A DNA stretch of 64,000 bases from Aphrophora alni (GCA_963513935.1 OY740769.1:100791762-100855761); one strand, 5' to 3'; numbered from the stretch's first letter, positions 22,198 to 34,225 are shown. Notes: a model not told the origin generated them from the letters alone. A program made the numbers and translations.

Positions 22198-22930
22198 ACT
22201 AGCTGTACCCGGCCACGCGTTGCTGTGGCTCATCTGGTTAAATGGAAAATAAATAAAAGACATAAAAAAAATAATAACTAACTATATTAAAGAAAATTTT
22301 ATTTCCAAAAAAAATTAAAAATGGTATCTATTACTTATTTTTATGTCATATTAATAATAATAAAAATATATATAATATATCAATTGGTTTTGTATTTATA
22401 TCCATACTAATATTATAAAGACTTAAAATTTATTTCTTTGTTGTATGTATGGGGTTAATCTCTGGAACTACTGAACCAATTGAAACATTTTTTTAAATAA
22501 AAAAACTACACAATCCCAGAGTAACATAGAGTAGGATTCATTTATTTTGATAAAAACATTTTTTATATTCCATAGGCTATTTGTAAATTTATTTTGAAAA
22601 TCGTAAAGAATCGTTGGGCATTAAACCCAGCGTCTAGCAGCTGTAGTATCAATAAATAAACAACATTATGAAAAACTAAAAAATTACTATTGAAAGATGA
22701 AATTTATAAATATCAATAGAAACGTACTATGCCAAAGATGTGCACAACAACATAAATTATATGTGTATGTTGCCATTAAGGTAGGTAAAATAAATTAAAT
22801 ATAATTTTAGGTTAGGCCTAGAAAGATGAACCAATACATATTTCTTGAATGTACCTATTTGCATTCATTACCATAGCAGCCAATTTAATAAAATAACTGA
22901 TGAAACAGTTGATTCGGATGTCCAGCTAGT
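22198..22930. mobile_element. Helitron-like non-autonomous segment with opposed CTAG ends
   Basis: The left end, read on the minus strand, is GCCACAGCAACGCGTGGC (a GCCAC/GTGGC hairpin), then CGGGTACAG-CTAG followed by T. That is the Helitron 3' signature (hairpin, short spacer, CTRR, insertion before T). The right end on the plus strand is AACTGATGAAACAGTT (5-bp hairpin), a 15-bp spacer and CTAG|T at 22926-22930. Between them, CCATACTAATATTATAAAGA (22402) and CTCTGGAACTACTGAACCAA (22460) match a wording that I know from repeats widespread in insect genomes and usually classed with Helitrons. No Rep/helicase coding sequence is present. Confidence 0.6.
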
Positions 22931-24010
22931 ACAAATAATATTTTTAAGTTAGGCCTAGATTGAACCAACACATGTTTCAACACACACAAACCAATAAAAG
23001 CTTGCGTTAAGATATTTAAAATTAAGAAAACAATATGTTACAATCTAATTTAAAAAAAAGACATATTAGAATTTAATAGTAGGCCAATTTATATATGTTA
23101 AATGATATATTTTATAAATTGAAAATTGCCTCTTTTATTTATAACAATACAAAATCTCTGTCCTAATTAATATTCCCGAGAAAATAACATTGTGTACAAT
23201 AACCTGTTTTAAAAAAGTTATTATTTATATATATACAATTTCTATTCATATCGGCGAAGAAAGTCCGATAATATTCTTCTTCAATCACAAACTTCTGTGG
23301 GCGTGTATTTTATAACTAACGTCTTGCTTCTAATGGTCGCCATCTTAATTCCATATTTTCGTTCATATTTCGACAGATTATGTCTTTGTTATTAAATATT
23401 TATATGAACTCAGGTGATGTTTTATATTTAGAAATATCTACTTCGTATTTCTGTATATCTCATTTTGTCTCTAGGTCTTCTGTATTTTTATAATCGGCGA
23501 AAGATCGGAGTTATATTTTCAATTCGGTTATTTTCCAAGTTGACCTTTCACGTCTAGATAAAAACAAATTATTTAAGTTTTCTTGTCTTTAACTGTGTGT
23601 TGTTATTTTTTATGGATTAATCAAATTCTTAGGCGCAATTTTAATATAGGTTTTGATTTGTTTTAGATTGACAATTTTCTGGATTAGTTATAATTGGGTC
23701 GGAAAGTATTAGATTTAGAATTTGTTTTGATTCGAGTCTTATCTTTTTGCCGCTAGGCGCGCGCGCGTGTATGTTGACGTTTAAAATTAAATGAATGAAA
23801 TTGACTTTTTTTTCTTTTTGTATTTAATACCCTTTAAAATTAAAATTTCGCAAAATCCTTTCTTAGTGAGCGTCTATGACCTCATACAAATATGCCTTTA
23901 AATTTTGGTATCAATATCTTTGTTGGTTTTTGCTCTACGTTGATTCTCTGTCAGTCATTCAGTCAGTCAGTCAGGACAAAGCCGTTTATATATATAGTGA
24001 TATGTGTGAG
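22931..24010. other. AT-rich stretch with short simple repeats
   Basis: Contains a GCGCGCGCG tract (23757-23766) and a TCAG tetranucleotide run (about 23951-23974). The segment 23280-23760 is less repetitive but shows no open frame. Confidence 0.5.
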
Positions 24011-25196
24011 AATAAAGGCACATTTTGTGAAAATCTTGACAAAAATCCTCCAGACACGAAATTTGGTTCAATGAGGAAAAAATCAAACACTCCAGCTCAC
24101 CACTGGGTCCCCCTGGGAGGGGAATAAAAAGTGTAACAAAACGGTTTTTGTACATATTTCAAAAACCAAGCAAGATATTTAAAAAAAATTAATAATAAAG
24201 TTGTAGCTGACTAAATTTACCATCAAAATAATCCTTAGTAATTTTTTCAATCACACACACTGGGACAGAGATATGATCGCTCAAAGCTGAGACCTTTTTT
24301 TGCAATTGATTGTTTATGGCATTTTTACGAAAGAAAAAAATAACGTGCATTATTTTGAGTTTAGGCCAATTTTTGTAAACTAAAACGCTCTAAATATGGG
24401 TTTGTAAGTGTTTGTACAAGTATTACTTAGTATTTGGATATACATTTTTGCATGTATATATTTTATCCACACATATACACACACTAAAACTACAAATACG
24501 TGCATTTTTCAACGTAACGTTTTTAGTTGCATACATGTTACATATTGCATAGTTACATGCATATACTGACTAATCCATCATATAGATGTGGATTTTTTTA
24601 TTTAGACCAGTATAATATATATGTATGAAAATATTCTACACATATTTGTACCTATATGTGTGTATATATAGATGTATACAACTAAAAACGTTACGTTGAA
24701 AAATGCACGTTTTTGTAGTTGTAGTGTGTGTGTATATGTGTGCATTAATATATACACGCAAAAATTGATATCTAAATACTTGCTATTACATGTACAAACA
24801 CTTATATACAAATATATAATTTTTACTATACAAAAATCCCTCTAAATGGAAGTTTTTCTTTTGTAGAAATGCCTAATACGAACAATTGTAAAAGAATGTC
24901 TCATTTTTGAGAGCTCATATCTCTATCTCAGTGCGTCTGACGAAGAAATTACTAAGGACCATTTTTATGGTAAATTTAGTCAGATACAACTTTTCCACTA
25001 AACGTTTTTGATATTGTACTTAGTTTTTGAGATATTTCCAAAAAAACCCTTTTTGCTCCATCTTTTAAACCCCCAGGGGGCCCCAGCGATCACCTGGAGT
25101 GTCCGTCCCCCACCCATTGAAGTAAAACCAAAACATAACTTTCCAGCAAATTTCGTGTCTGGAAGATTTTTGTCCAGTAAAAATGTTTATTCAGTG
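24011..25196. mobile_element. 1.2-kb foldback element with ~550-bp inverted arms
   Basis: Left-arm blocks recur inverted in the right arm: CAGACACGAAATTTGGTTCA (24052) against GCAAATTTCGTGTCTGGAAG (25146); CTGGGTCCCCCTGGGAGGGG (24102) against CCCAGGGGGCCCCAGC (25071); AATTTACCATCAAAATAATC (24213) against the complement near 24966; AACGTAACGTTTTTAGTTG (24511) against CAACTAAAAACGTTACGTTG (24680). The axis lies near 24600. Arms are diverged by roughly 10-20% with small indels, so it is old. Internal frames of 60-83 codons lie on the arms and are not genes. The element class is unknown; ends are approximate. Confidence 0.85.
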
Positions 25197-27797
25197 GTAT
25201 AAATATGTAAATAATCAATATAATAACATCTCCACAACTCCAATACTTCCAGAACATACTTCCTTTGGTTTACTTTTAGCATAATATTACCTCATTTTTT
25301 AAATACTTTAAATAATTAAATTACTTGTAACCTTGAGTTGAAGTGTAAAGCTATTATACGGTTATTTCAAGGGTTATTAATCTACCAAACCTTCAACTGT
25401 GTCATGCTTCAGGATTTAAACATTCGTCACGACAAATTATCTAAAGTTTTCGTGATATTTAATTAAATTTACCGCCAATTAACTTAAAACGTGAAAAACC
25501 TTATTAACTGACCCATAAGAATTTATATCTTAAGAAGCAGCATCAATAAGTGGGCTAAACAGTAGTAGTTTGCTGGCTTTAGGTACAAAATACGCTATTA
25601 TTGGAGAAGTATAATCATGCAATACTCTATCTATGCTATCCTTAAAGTTAACACAAGTGAGCTGTTAGATAGCAAGACTAGGCATTAATTTATTTGCTTC
25701 ATCTCACACCATGGAGATGGACAATCTATTTAGAATGTAAAATCAATACACGAAAATGTCAATCCAACTTAAAATTTAGAGTAAAAGGTTTCAAAGAACA
25801 AAACAAAAAATTCTAATTTTCTCAAATTAGTGCTTACTACTCTGATAAAATTTTGTTAAAACAAATGTTTTAATGACCCAAATAAAACATATTGACCGCC
25901 ATATTTTCAAAAATGTTTTTCGGGATTGCTAAGCCCGTAGACTACTCAGTCTAAGTGACCCTCTGAGGGTTTGAGAAGCAGTATTGTGAAACGGTAATGT
26001 GTGTAATAGCTGGACTGATGATGGCGGAAAATAATTAGATTGAAACTACATTTGCTCCTTTGTATAAGTACGTAGGGAATATATTCCTTGCTTTCTTCTA
26101 CAAAGATAATTGGAACTTCATGCATAATAAAGGATCAATTTAATTCTTGGAGACTTGAATGCCTAAGTTGAGATAAGAAAGTACGCGTAAGATAACGTTG
26201 TACTATAGCATTCACACCCACCGTTACAATAACAACGTAAACCAGTAAAGATTCCAAGATATGTGACTGGTATTGAATACTTAGGAGATATTTTATGTGA
26301 TTAGAAATCGGTTACTGATACAAAATATCTTCCAGTAGGACAGTAAAAACAGGTTTTAATTTTACCTGCCAGATCTCGTCACTATAAGAATAACACATTT
26401 CCACAATAACTTCCTTAATTGCCATCTCAGTGGGATGGGAGTTAGTAACATTACATATACAATTAAAATATGCAAATTTCTATCTAATTTAGTCTATTAT
26501 AATTTTAAAAACACACGAGATATGAACAAAAACTGTTTAAAACGGCATCCATTTTGACATTTTCAATTATATTATTTAGAATTTCAGTAATGTTCTATAT
26601 GAGCACACTATACTTCCATATATTAAATTCTATTTTCCCTATCTTATTTTGTGTGGCCGCTGTCGTACTTATGTACAGTCGACAATGATGACGGATGGAC
26701 GATATGACAAAAATAACTTTCGGTTATCTGAGGTAAAGAAAAGTAAAGATCTGTCAAAAAACTTGCGTCGAAATTTCAGTGATTACCAAGTTTACACTTA
26801 TACTATAGTATTCTGGGTAAGAAAAATGGAAATTATTAAAGTGCCAAAAAAAATTATTTGAAGTTTTTTTTAAAGTGTGAGAAGATTATATCGAAAAGTA
26901 CGAGTTTTCCGAAAATCATACAACTTTTAACGATTAAAAAATTCGTTATATTTTGGTAATTTACTCTTAAAATGCGATTAAAATTGACAAGAGTTATGGC
27001 CTTTTAAATATGACGTTGAATCTAACCACTCGAGAATTATACGTCGTATGCAAAATTCCAAAAATAACTATTTTATTAAATTTAACTGATTTTATTTTGA
27101 GTCTTTACTTTTGACTTTATCATGAAAATTGCCCAACTTATAATTAAAATAAGAAAAAATGATAGAAGTACAACCAAAAATTGATAAATAAAATGGCCTA
27201 TTATCGCCTAAATAATATTTGAACTTTATTTTTCATTTGAAATCAATACAACAAATTTGTATATTTCTTGTTGTTTTGTATTTGATATAATTACGTAAGT
27301 GTTCGATTTCCCTCCACCCCTTTAAAAAGCGACTCATTGGAAAATGGAGGAACAAAAATATTTTTGTACAAAACTTGCCATTTTCGAGATATTTGGGTTG
27401 TCACAATTTAAATACCATATTTTAAGATATTTAACATATAGTTGGAGAATTCTTCACCATCAAGAATTCCTTCGTGGAAAAATATTAGTTACATAGCAAT
27501 ATTGATAAAGACAAAATAGTTTGTCACTTTGTAGTGCAGAAAATGAATGGACATAAAAAGTTTCCTTTTAAAAACAATTGAGTTGAACTTCGAAAGATAT
27601 AATCATATAATATTATTTCACCCACTACATCGTTTTATCTAAAATGTTATTCTATTAAAGTTGCCTTTTTATATTAATTTGTAAATAAGTTACAAACAAC
27701 AACAATAAAATCTACGAGAAGTACGAAGATATAAGAAACACAACCGGAACAAAAACTGACATTCCACCAACACCTGAAAACAATTAACCTAACCTAA
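25197..27797. other. AT-rich stretch with family A, B and C fragments
   Basis: Inverted family B pieces at about 26430-26750 (ACACACGAGATATGAACAAA at 26512; GTGTGGCCGCTGTCGTACTT at 26650) and family C pieces near 25925-25990 (GATTGCTAAGCCCGTAG; CCCTCTGAGGGTTTGAG). Family A-like wording at 26880-27080 (AAAATCATACAACTTTTAAC; AGAGTTATGGCC at 26989). The 70-codon frame at 26649 is inside repeat B. Confidence 0.5.
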
Positions 27798-28016
27798 CCT
27801 AAAGAGGCTAGAAAAGGAAGTACTGAACTACCAGGAAGGTGGAAAGATACAAATAACGTGGGTGAAAGAAGCTCACCTAGACCTAGAAGAAATCGGAATA
27901 GGGGAAGAGAAACGGACGACAGAAACTGGTTTAGGGGAAAAGAGGGAGAGGTAAAGGATCTGACGCTAAAGATAACGTACATAAAAAATACGGTCATATC
28001 GGAAGAGGAAAGGTAA
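27798..28016 (+). other. Purine-rich 72-codon frame after a (CCTAA)3 block, exon candidate
   Basis: TTAA(CCTAA)3 at 27784-27802 is three copies of the arthropod telomere-type repeat. Immediately after it the plus strand is open for 72 codons without ATG: EARKGSTELPGRWKDTNNVG, ERSSPRPRRNRNRGRETDDR, NWFRGKEGEVKDLTLKITYI, ending EEER-TAA. The segment is strongly purine-biased and hydrophilic, unlike its flanks. CTAAAG (AG at 27803-27804) and AAAG|GTAAAA (28009-28018) could be splice sites of a 208-nt exon. No family is recognised. A relic of a retrotransposon or a simple purine-biased stretch are alternatives. Confidence 0.3.
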
Positions 28017-29914
28017 AAAAGAAATAGTTCTGACGGAAGAAAAAAATCAGGTTATGTTAATATAGTCTATAGTGGGCTAAAACAAATAAAAAATACACAG
28101 ATATTTAAAATTAAATTTTCTACAACAAATCAAGGACGCGTAATATAAAAACGGTATAAAATCATGCGCAGGACACTTAACCAAAACTCTTGACACGTAG
28201 CTTAATAATTATTTAACTTACGATCAAATATAACAGCTTCTTAAACTCTCAGGTCATGCTGTCAGAGATGCTATAAACATTGAATTTAACTACGTATTTA
28301 ATGTCAGCTGTTGAGGTACTTGTTACTCAAGCTTTAAGTAGTCGAGAAAAACATTCACCATATGCAATAAACCTAACGTGTCTGCAATAAAATTGTAAAT
28401 CAGATTTTGTAACGTCATTTAATATTAAATTACAGATGTCATAAGTTTTGACGTACGTACGTGTGTGTATTATTATGTGTCTGTAGGGTTATTCCTAAAC
28501 ATATGTTTTGTTGGAGGGACAAAGTTATGAACTCTAGGACTTCTTTGTTTTAAAGTAGTCCTACCGTACTCCTTCACCCTAGTTTCAGATAAACCAGTTT
28601 GAGATTTCTTAAATCGGGCTTTATCAAATTTAGATAAAATTTAATGAATCGTTATAAGATTGTGCTGGACAGAATGGATTAAACACTAATAAAACGTTGT
28701 ACCCAATCAAGCTTTATTGGAGGGGGGGATTATGCCGTGATAAAATAATAAAAAAGCGAGAAAAATAAACTCAAATTTTAGAGGAAGACATTCAGAGCCG
28801 GAGAAATACAACAAGAAGGCTTGCTTAGAACATCTCATACAAAATGATTACGATTGTAGACTTCAGTTATGTAGACCGTCTTCTGTTGGTGGATTATTTC
28901 GTGATAAAATATTAATACAGGAAACTAGTAAAAAATAATAATAAACTCAAAATAATAAATACTAAAATTATAACAAAACACAATTCATATTTCTGTGTTT
29001 TAGGTATTATATACAGAAATGAACACTTAAACGCTTTTTAAAAATTAAAATGTGCAGTCTTGGATACATTATAAGAACGGTTAATTTGATCCACCCCCCC
29101 CCAATTTTTCTGTATAAGAAAATTAGTGAAATATTTTGGTGTTATTTGTTATTTTCAACTAACTTCTATCCTTCACATGTGCAACAGGAAAACTTGTTAT
29201 AATATACAAAATGAAGATAATAATGGAGGAAACTGAGTCCTAAGGGAAAGGTCGCTTATTAGATCATGCTTCCATGTTAATTTAGCTGAGTGTTTTTAGT
29301 GTTACATTAAATATAACGTTAACAAATGACCTCAGCCAACTAGCATAGAATTAACTTTTAATTTATTTCTCGGGGAAAATGTTCAAGTAAGTAAAACTCA
29401 TACGTAGGCGTATATATGTTTACGGAAAAACGTCAAGTTAAATATCTAAAAATCTGTAACTTTGTGAAAAACGAAATGGATAAAAATGTACAACATGATT
29501 GTGAGCCATTTTAATTGTAAGTATTTTGTAAAAATGACCGAAATCAGATAAATTTGTTTAAACGTTGCCGCTAAGAACTGAATGTAGGAACGAGTCCCAT
29601 TAGATCCAAAATTTGAGTGGGGCAATTTTGGATTTGGCGGAGTGAGTGGTATAGGTGGGAGGGGTAGCCTTATGTTTACAATCATTTAACATTTGTACTC
29701 ATTTCCTTTAACAACAGTTGCTTAGAAACTAAAATAAACTTCTTTTCTTCCATTTTTTTTATAAGGCGATGATGATCGAAAGTTCTTTTGGTTTAAAAGA
29801 AATAAATGCGTAACGAACTTAGAAGTCAGCATTGTTCAGTAAGAAATGTTTTATATTGTTATTTGGAGTCAGTTTTTATTTTAACTTTAGGTGGCACACA
29901 ATATTTTTCATTCC
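28017..29914. other. AT-rich stretch, nothing recognised
   Basis: No coding match. A C-run of nine at 29094 and an ACGTACGTACGTGTGTG tract at 28453 are simple-sequence features. The minus frame at 29685-29446 (79 codons) has no ATG context or family match that supports a gene. Confidence 0.4.
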
Positions 29915-30140
29915 TGTTTAAAGGCGGAAAACCTCTCAGTCATCATGACCTTAAAAAATAGGAGAAAACATCATAAAATATGGATTGTTAGACCTTGAAT
30001 ACTCTAGTAGCGCCAAGGTCGGAAAAGAACAAGAGAGACCTGATAGGAAAGATGAAAGTTAGGGATATAACCCAAGACTACATGAAAAAAGGTGTAGATC
30101 CAACTAGGGACCCTCGGAATTGCCAAGCTCGTAATCACTA
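29915..30140 (-). repeat. Dispersed repeat family C, inverted copy
   Basis: AGGCGGAAAACCTCTCAGTC (29922), TCATCATGACC, GAATACTCTAGTAGCGCCAA (29997), AACAAGAGAGACCTGATAGG (30028), GGTGTAGATCCAACTAGGGA (30091) and CCTCGGAATTGCCAAGC are the family C landmarks in reverse order. It forms a divergent pair with the forward copy that starts about 100 bp further on. Confidence 0.75.
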
Positions 30141-30224
30141 AAGAACCCCCTGATGGTCAGCATATAATAACTTCCGATTTCTGGACATCGTCTTCTCGGT
30201 CTCAGTGGCTCAACTATTGTGAGT

Positions 30225-30450
30225 AAAGGGTGGAAATACCGGAGAACCCTAGTTGGATATCAGACTTTTTCAAGTGGTATTGGGTTAGATCCCTCTCATA
30301 TTTTCTATCACGTCTGTTTGTTGTTTTCCGAGCCTGACGCTATTATATAGTATTTGAGAACTAGTGGTCAGTATTTTATCTTCTTTGTTTTTAACGCGAT
30401 GGTGACCGAGAGGTTTTTCACCTTTAATCAACATGAAACATCCTGTCCTA
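30225..30450 (+). repeat. Dispersed repeat family C, forward copy
   Basis: GTGGTATTGGGTTAGATCCC (30275), GCCTGACGCTATTATATAGT (30332), GCGATGGTGACCGAGAGGTT (30396), TTCACCTTTAATCAACA. With 29915-30140 it makes an inverted pair. Confidence 0.75.
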
Positions 30451-30761
30451 TCTCTTCTTCTTTACAATCTGTTTGTCCATTAAATTTTATTTTCGGCAAC
30501 CTGCTGTCCGCGATAATCGTGACCCAACCACTTAATTCGCAGAATTTAATAATCATCACTACCGTCTTAGTTCTTAATCACCAATTTGCTCTCATTTTAA
30601 ATTTACAAAGTTCATTCTTTTTTTTTTGATTGACCAAATCCCTACTGTAATATCCCTCCTAAAATCGTCAACATATTACATAATTTTACACTTCTAAACT
30701 CTTTTAATTTTCCGACAGTACAATTGTTTTGCTTAACATTTATTTACACTGAAATAACACA

Positions 30762-31015
30762 ACGAGGGACTTGGTAATCCCGAGGGAACCAAACTGGATA
30801 TACACGGTTTTTACTGTAGTGTTTGGTTAGATGTTTCGATATACCCTCTCTTTCGTGTTTTCTGTTGAATCTCTCTTGATCAACTCTTGTTATTTTCCGA
30901 TCCTAACGCAATTTGAGTATTCAAGCGCTAAGAGTCATTATTTTAAGTTTTTTTTCTTCATAAGGCGATGATGACAGAGAGGGTTTTCACCTTTAAACAT
31001 CAATAAAAATATATA
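30762..31015 (+). repeat. Dispersed repeat family C, forward copy
   Basis: GGACTTGGTAATCCCGAGGG (30766), GATATACACG, GTTTGGTTAGATG, CTCTTGATCAACTCTTGTTA (30872), GATCCTAACGC, TAAGGCGATGATGACAGAGA (30961), CACCTTTAAACATCAATAAA. A complete copy, about 250 bp after the previous one. Confidence 0.75.
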
Positions 31016-31722
31016 AAAACAAATGATGGTACACGTACAAATCAACTTTATTACTATGATGTTATCCTTAACACAAACAAGAGGCCATTACAGTTTGCGG
31101 TTACAAAACACTTACTCCGATACCGTTAGTAGCTCTTACATTGCTTCTTGAGACTCGTAAAAAGTATCGTAGTTCGTTCTTGTCAAAACATTCATGAAAA
31201 AGGTATTTGTTCAATGACCTAAATCTTAAAAGTTATGTAACTCTTGTTTCCTTAGTGAGACATGGTGCCAACATACTAACGGTGACATGTGGGAGTCTGT
31301 CTTCTCCCGTGTCAAGATATAACGGCTGTTGATTACTACTTAACTAATCTCTATATCTTGCTTCTTTCTTCCATTATTTGTTTAACACTTTCAGAAATGG
31401 CTTGGTGTATTTTTAATGAAAAGGTGTATCATAGAGAAGTAATATTATAGAATTGATTGGTTCAGGACATTTTTACTTTTTCAAATACACGAAGTATAGG
31501 CTAAAGAAAGTATAGGGCAAACAAAAATAAAACTAAAATTTTTATAAGCTGAGTTTAAAAAATATATGTTTCTAACTAAAAAGTAGAAAATTTTTTTTTT
31601 TTATTTAAACCCACTTTTCCTAAAAGTCATAAAAATAATCTAAAATTCTAAGAGCCCACACCTTTCTAATTTAAATTTGAATTAGTACTTTGTACTAAGG
31701 GTGTGTTATGGTTTTTATCTTT
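31016..31722. other. AT-rich stretch, nothing recognised
   Basis: Sequence between the family C copy and the Helitron fragment. The Helitron fragment's downstream coding sequence should continue here on the minus strand, but I see no further match. Confidence 0.4.
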
Positions 31723-32020
31723 CTATTCCTCGGGGAAATGGGATGGCTTTGTTCCGGTAAACGTCCACATTGTACTTTGGCTGCGATAGCATCGCTTCCT
31801 ACAAATTTCACAGATTTTGTCATAAAGTGTGTTGATCGCCTTTTCGAACGTTGCCAGACTGGCATTTCGCTCTTGCCGTTGTTGTCGATCACGCTTTAAG
31901 CGAACTTGAGGTTCTTCAAAGGTTTCCACAGCACGTCATTGCGATTTGTGTTGACGATCAGATTGTAAACGCGCTTCGCGTTCTTCTTGATTCTCATTTG
32001 AAAGACCTACTGCGTATTTG
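31723..32020 (-). pseudogene. Helitron Rep/helicase polyprotein, N-terminal fragment
   Basis: One minus-strand frame reads NENQEEREARLQSDRQHKSQ-stop-RAVETFEEPQVRLKRDRQ, then RQERNASLATFEKAINTLYD and KICEICRKRCY..., ending PSHFPEE-stop. The E-x-x-E-R-x-A-R-L-x-x-D-R repeats followed by F-x-x-A-I-N-T-L-x-D-x-I-C-E-I-C-x-K-R-C-Y and P-S-x-x-P-E-E are what I know from the N-terminal part of arthropod Helitron polyproteins, ahead of the Rep domain. A single TGA lies between the two repeat units. The plus-strand frames over the same bases are shadows. Its position, 1.5 kb below the host exon, puts it in that gene's intron. Confidence 0.75.
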
Positions 32021-33558
32021 TACTACCCACCTCAATACTGCGCATGTGTGCTTCTACAATATCTGCTGCATATTTATACTACACGTACATAACTACAGCG
32101 CATGCTTTTCCCCCACCATAAACATGTGTATATAACAATGAATTATTGTATTGTCATTCGAGATCAACAATGTTTCAAAAATTTTTGCCAACAAGAAGTT
32201 ACTCAAATAGAGTTTCCCAGATTTGATGACAGACAGACAGACGTGAAAGCAAACTATAGAAAAGTGTGTAAAAATCAATGAGTTTTTAGCAGATATTGTG
32301 ATTTTGAGGTTCATCACTGAAATCAAAAATTAGTTTATGAAGTTATGTATCTGTTGAACATTCCTTTATTTTCGTTGTTTCATTTCTTATTCCATTAGAC
32401 GACGCTTTAACAAGTAATTGAAAATCATTAAAAAACCAGTAAGGTTTGAATTCCTTAGGTGAGTGAGAAAGTTTGCACAAAGTTTTCGCTCCATTTATTG
32501 TTTCTTTTAATGAGTGAGACAAATATTCCATTATGCAGGAAAATTCCAAAACATTGTATAATAACAATTGCTTTTCAATTTTTTTATAACAATTGTTTTT
32601 TTGCTTTTTTGTTTTATTGCTTTTTTTATAACAAACAAAACGTTCGCTATGAGCTTTAGATTACATCTGAACAATATAGTATCACTATTGTTTATAAAAA
32701 CTGTCAAAATAAACAGTTGCAATTACAAGCATCTGAATTTTTCTAGTTTAATTTAAAAAAATTAAAAGAACTAAAAATAGAATTTTAAAAATATTAAAAA
32801 AAGCTAAAATTTGTCCACAGTTAGAAATTTTGATTAACACTGTAGACTATAAGTTTATAGTCCCAAAATTTATCCGTTAATCCAAAGATTTAGAGGTTAG
32901 GTTCAATATTTTGAGGTTGCACTCTATACACGCTAAATAGCAAAGTTTATGGTTAATAATTTATAAAGATACAGCAATTTGTTTATAATTTATTTTTATT
33001 TTTTAAAAACAATAATGACAATCAGAGCAATAAGTGAGCCATTCAGCAGTAAAGAACATTTTGTGACTAGGTTGATTAAAATCCGCTTATAGGTTCCAGA
33101 GATTTGAACCATAAAACCTAAAGAATAAAACTGTATACTTTGTTAAACACCTGAAATAAGAAAGAAACAAGAAGATGGGACATCGTGGTACTTACCCAGC
33201 CCCATCATACAATGTAATACAAAGAGGTTCTTTAAATGTAACGTCCTAAAGGTGTTTTCTTGAACGTTATAGGAATTTTATTAGTAGATCAGTAGGATAA
33301 GTATGTTTCTTTATGCTTAAGCAAACGCCGGTTAAAGCACATTTTAGCAAAAAAACGTTAGTACGACTGGCCTATTATAGGGCAGAGTATCATTTATGAA
33401 CGTAGTAACGTTCCGCATAACCAAATGTCAAATATTTAGGAATGTTAAATATGTTTTTGTAAGAGAGAGAGAAAGTTTCCAGAGTGTTCGCACATCATTA
33501 ATTTAACATGCTTTCTTAAAACAACTAATAGTTTTCTAAATAAATTACAACAACTTAC
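32021..33558. other. Intronic AT-rich sequence below the host exon
   Basis: If the exon at 34054-33559 is real, this is the start of its downstream intron. It holds a TA-rich hairpin-free stretch, a family A end at about 32459-32500 (GTGAGTGAGAAAGTTTGCAC) and a family B fragment at 33180-33300 (CATCGTGGTACTTACCCAGC). Short overlapping frames of 60-77 codons are chance frames. Confidence 0.5.
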
Positions 33559-34054
33559 CACTAATATTTACATCTGTCGGTGTCAACATGTAGATATTTG
33601 CCGATGGTATCACTATCCTGCGCGCTGCCAACCGTTGTTTCTGGCATTGCGAGCAACAAAGTGTACAAGAATCATCTTCTGACACGTTAGGTCCGGGTTC
33701 GAACAAAGTCAAGTCCATATCAGATAATTCATCTTCAGAGAATGGTTCGAACTCGGAACTATCACAACTTAAACACTCCGTGTCGGGAATTTCAAAGAAA
33801 TCTCTGTGTTGGAGACAGTCGTGTACGATCCTCGTGTCGGCAGCAGGATCAAGGTAATCCCTCCAGGATCCTCTGACACGACGTGCATCAGGTTGCGGTG
33901 ATCCAGGTACACGCAGGATTTCGCAGTCATTGTCAGTCATGATTACATTGGATTTGGTTTTAACTTCAGCAAAGTTACACAGGATATCGCACAGTTTCAT
34001 TCATCTACACTATAACACCGCTCACTGGTAGTGAAGTTTGTTAACACTACAAAA
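33559..34054 (-). CDS. First coding exon of a host gene, acidic Cys-containing protein (unknown)
   Basis: The best host exon in the window. Acceptor: GTTTGTTTTCCTTACAG (intron ends at 34055). The exon then has 54 nt of 5' UTR with an in-frame TGA directly before ATG at 34000. Coding runs 147 codons plus one base to a consensus donor, G|GTAAGT (intron starts 33558), so the intron is phase 1. The protein starts MKLCDILCNFAEVKTKSNVI; a second Met at residue 21 (33940) has a better context (A at -3) and starts MTDNDCEILRVPGSPQPDAR. Around residues 70-110 there is an acidic stretch (CDSSEFEPFSEDELSDMDLT) and then Cys pairs (CTLCCSQCQKQ). No signal peptide or membrane segment. CpG content and codon use differ clearly from the flanks. 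I do not recognise the family; further exons would lie below this window or far down the intron. Both the 5'-UTR intron and the flanking repeats fit a gene with very large introns. Confidence 0.8.
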
Positions 34055-34225
34055 CTGTAAGGAAAACAAACCCATAAAATGTTTGTTCTATTCAAATATT
34101 TTTAGCTAATTTATAATATAGGCCTACAACAAAAAAAAACGTGCAAACTCCTTCATCAAAACACACATTTGTCGCTAATAAAGGTCAAACCGTTTACCCA
34201 TAGAATTAAGTTACTGCTTATCAAA
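34055..34225. other. Sequence upstream of the host exon (5' intron end)
   Basis: Contains the polypyrimidine tract of the acceptor. A TATATTATAAA-like stretch on the minus strand near 34110-34120 could be taken for a TATA box, but the strong acceptor makes an intron the better reading. Confidence 0.5.

Noticed and set aside
30354..30629. 91-codon plus frame
   Set aside because: Begins inside a family C repeat and continues into AT-rich sequence; no family or splice support.
34100..34125. TATA-like TATATTATAAA upstream of the host exon
   Set aside because: A strong polypyrimidine tract and AG lie between it and the ATG, so the region is better read as intron; AT-rich DNA gives TATA strings by chance.
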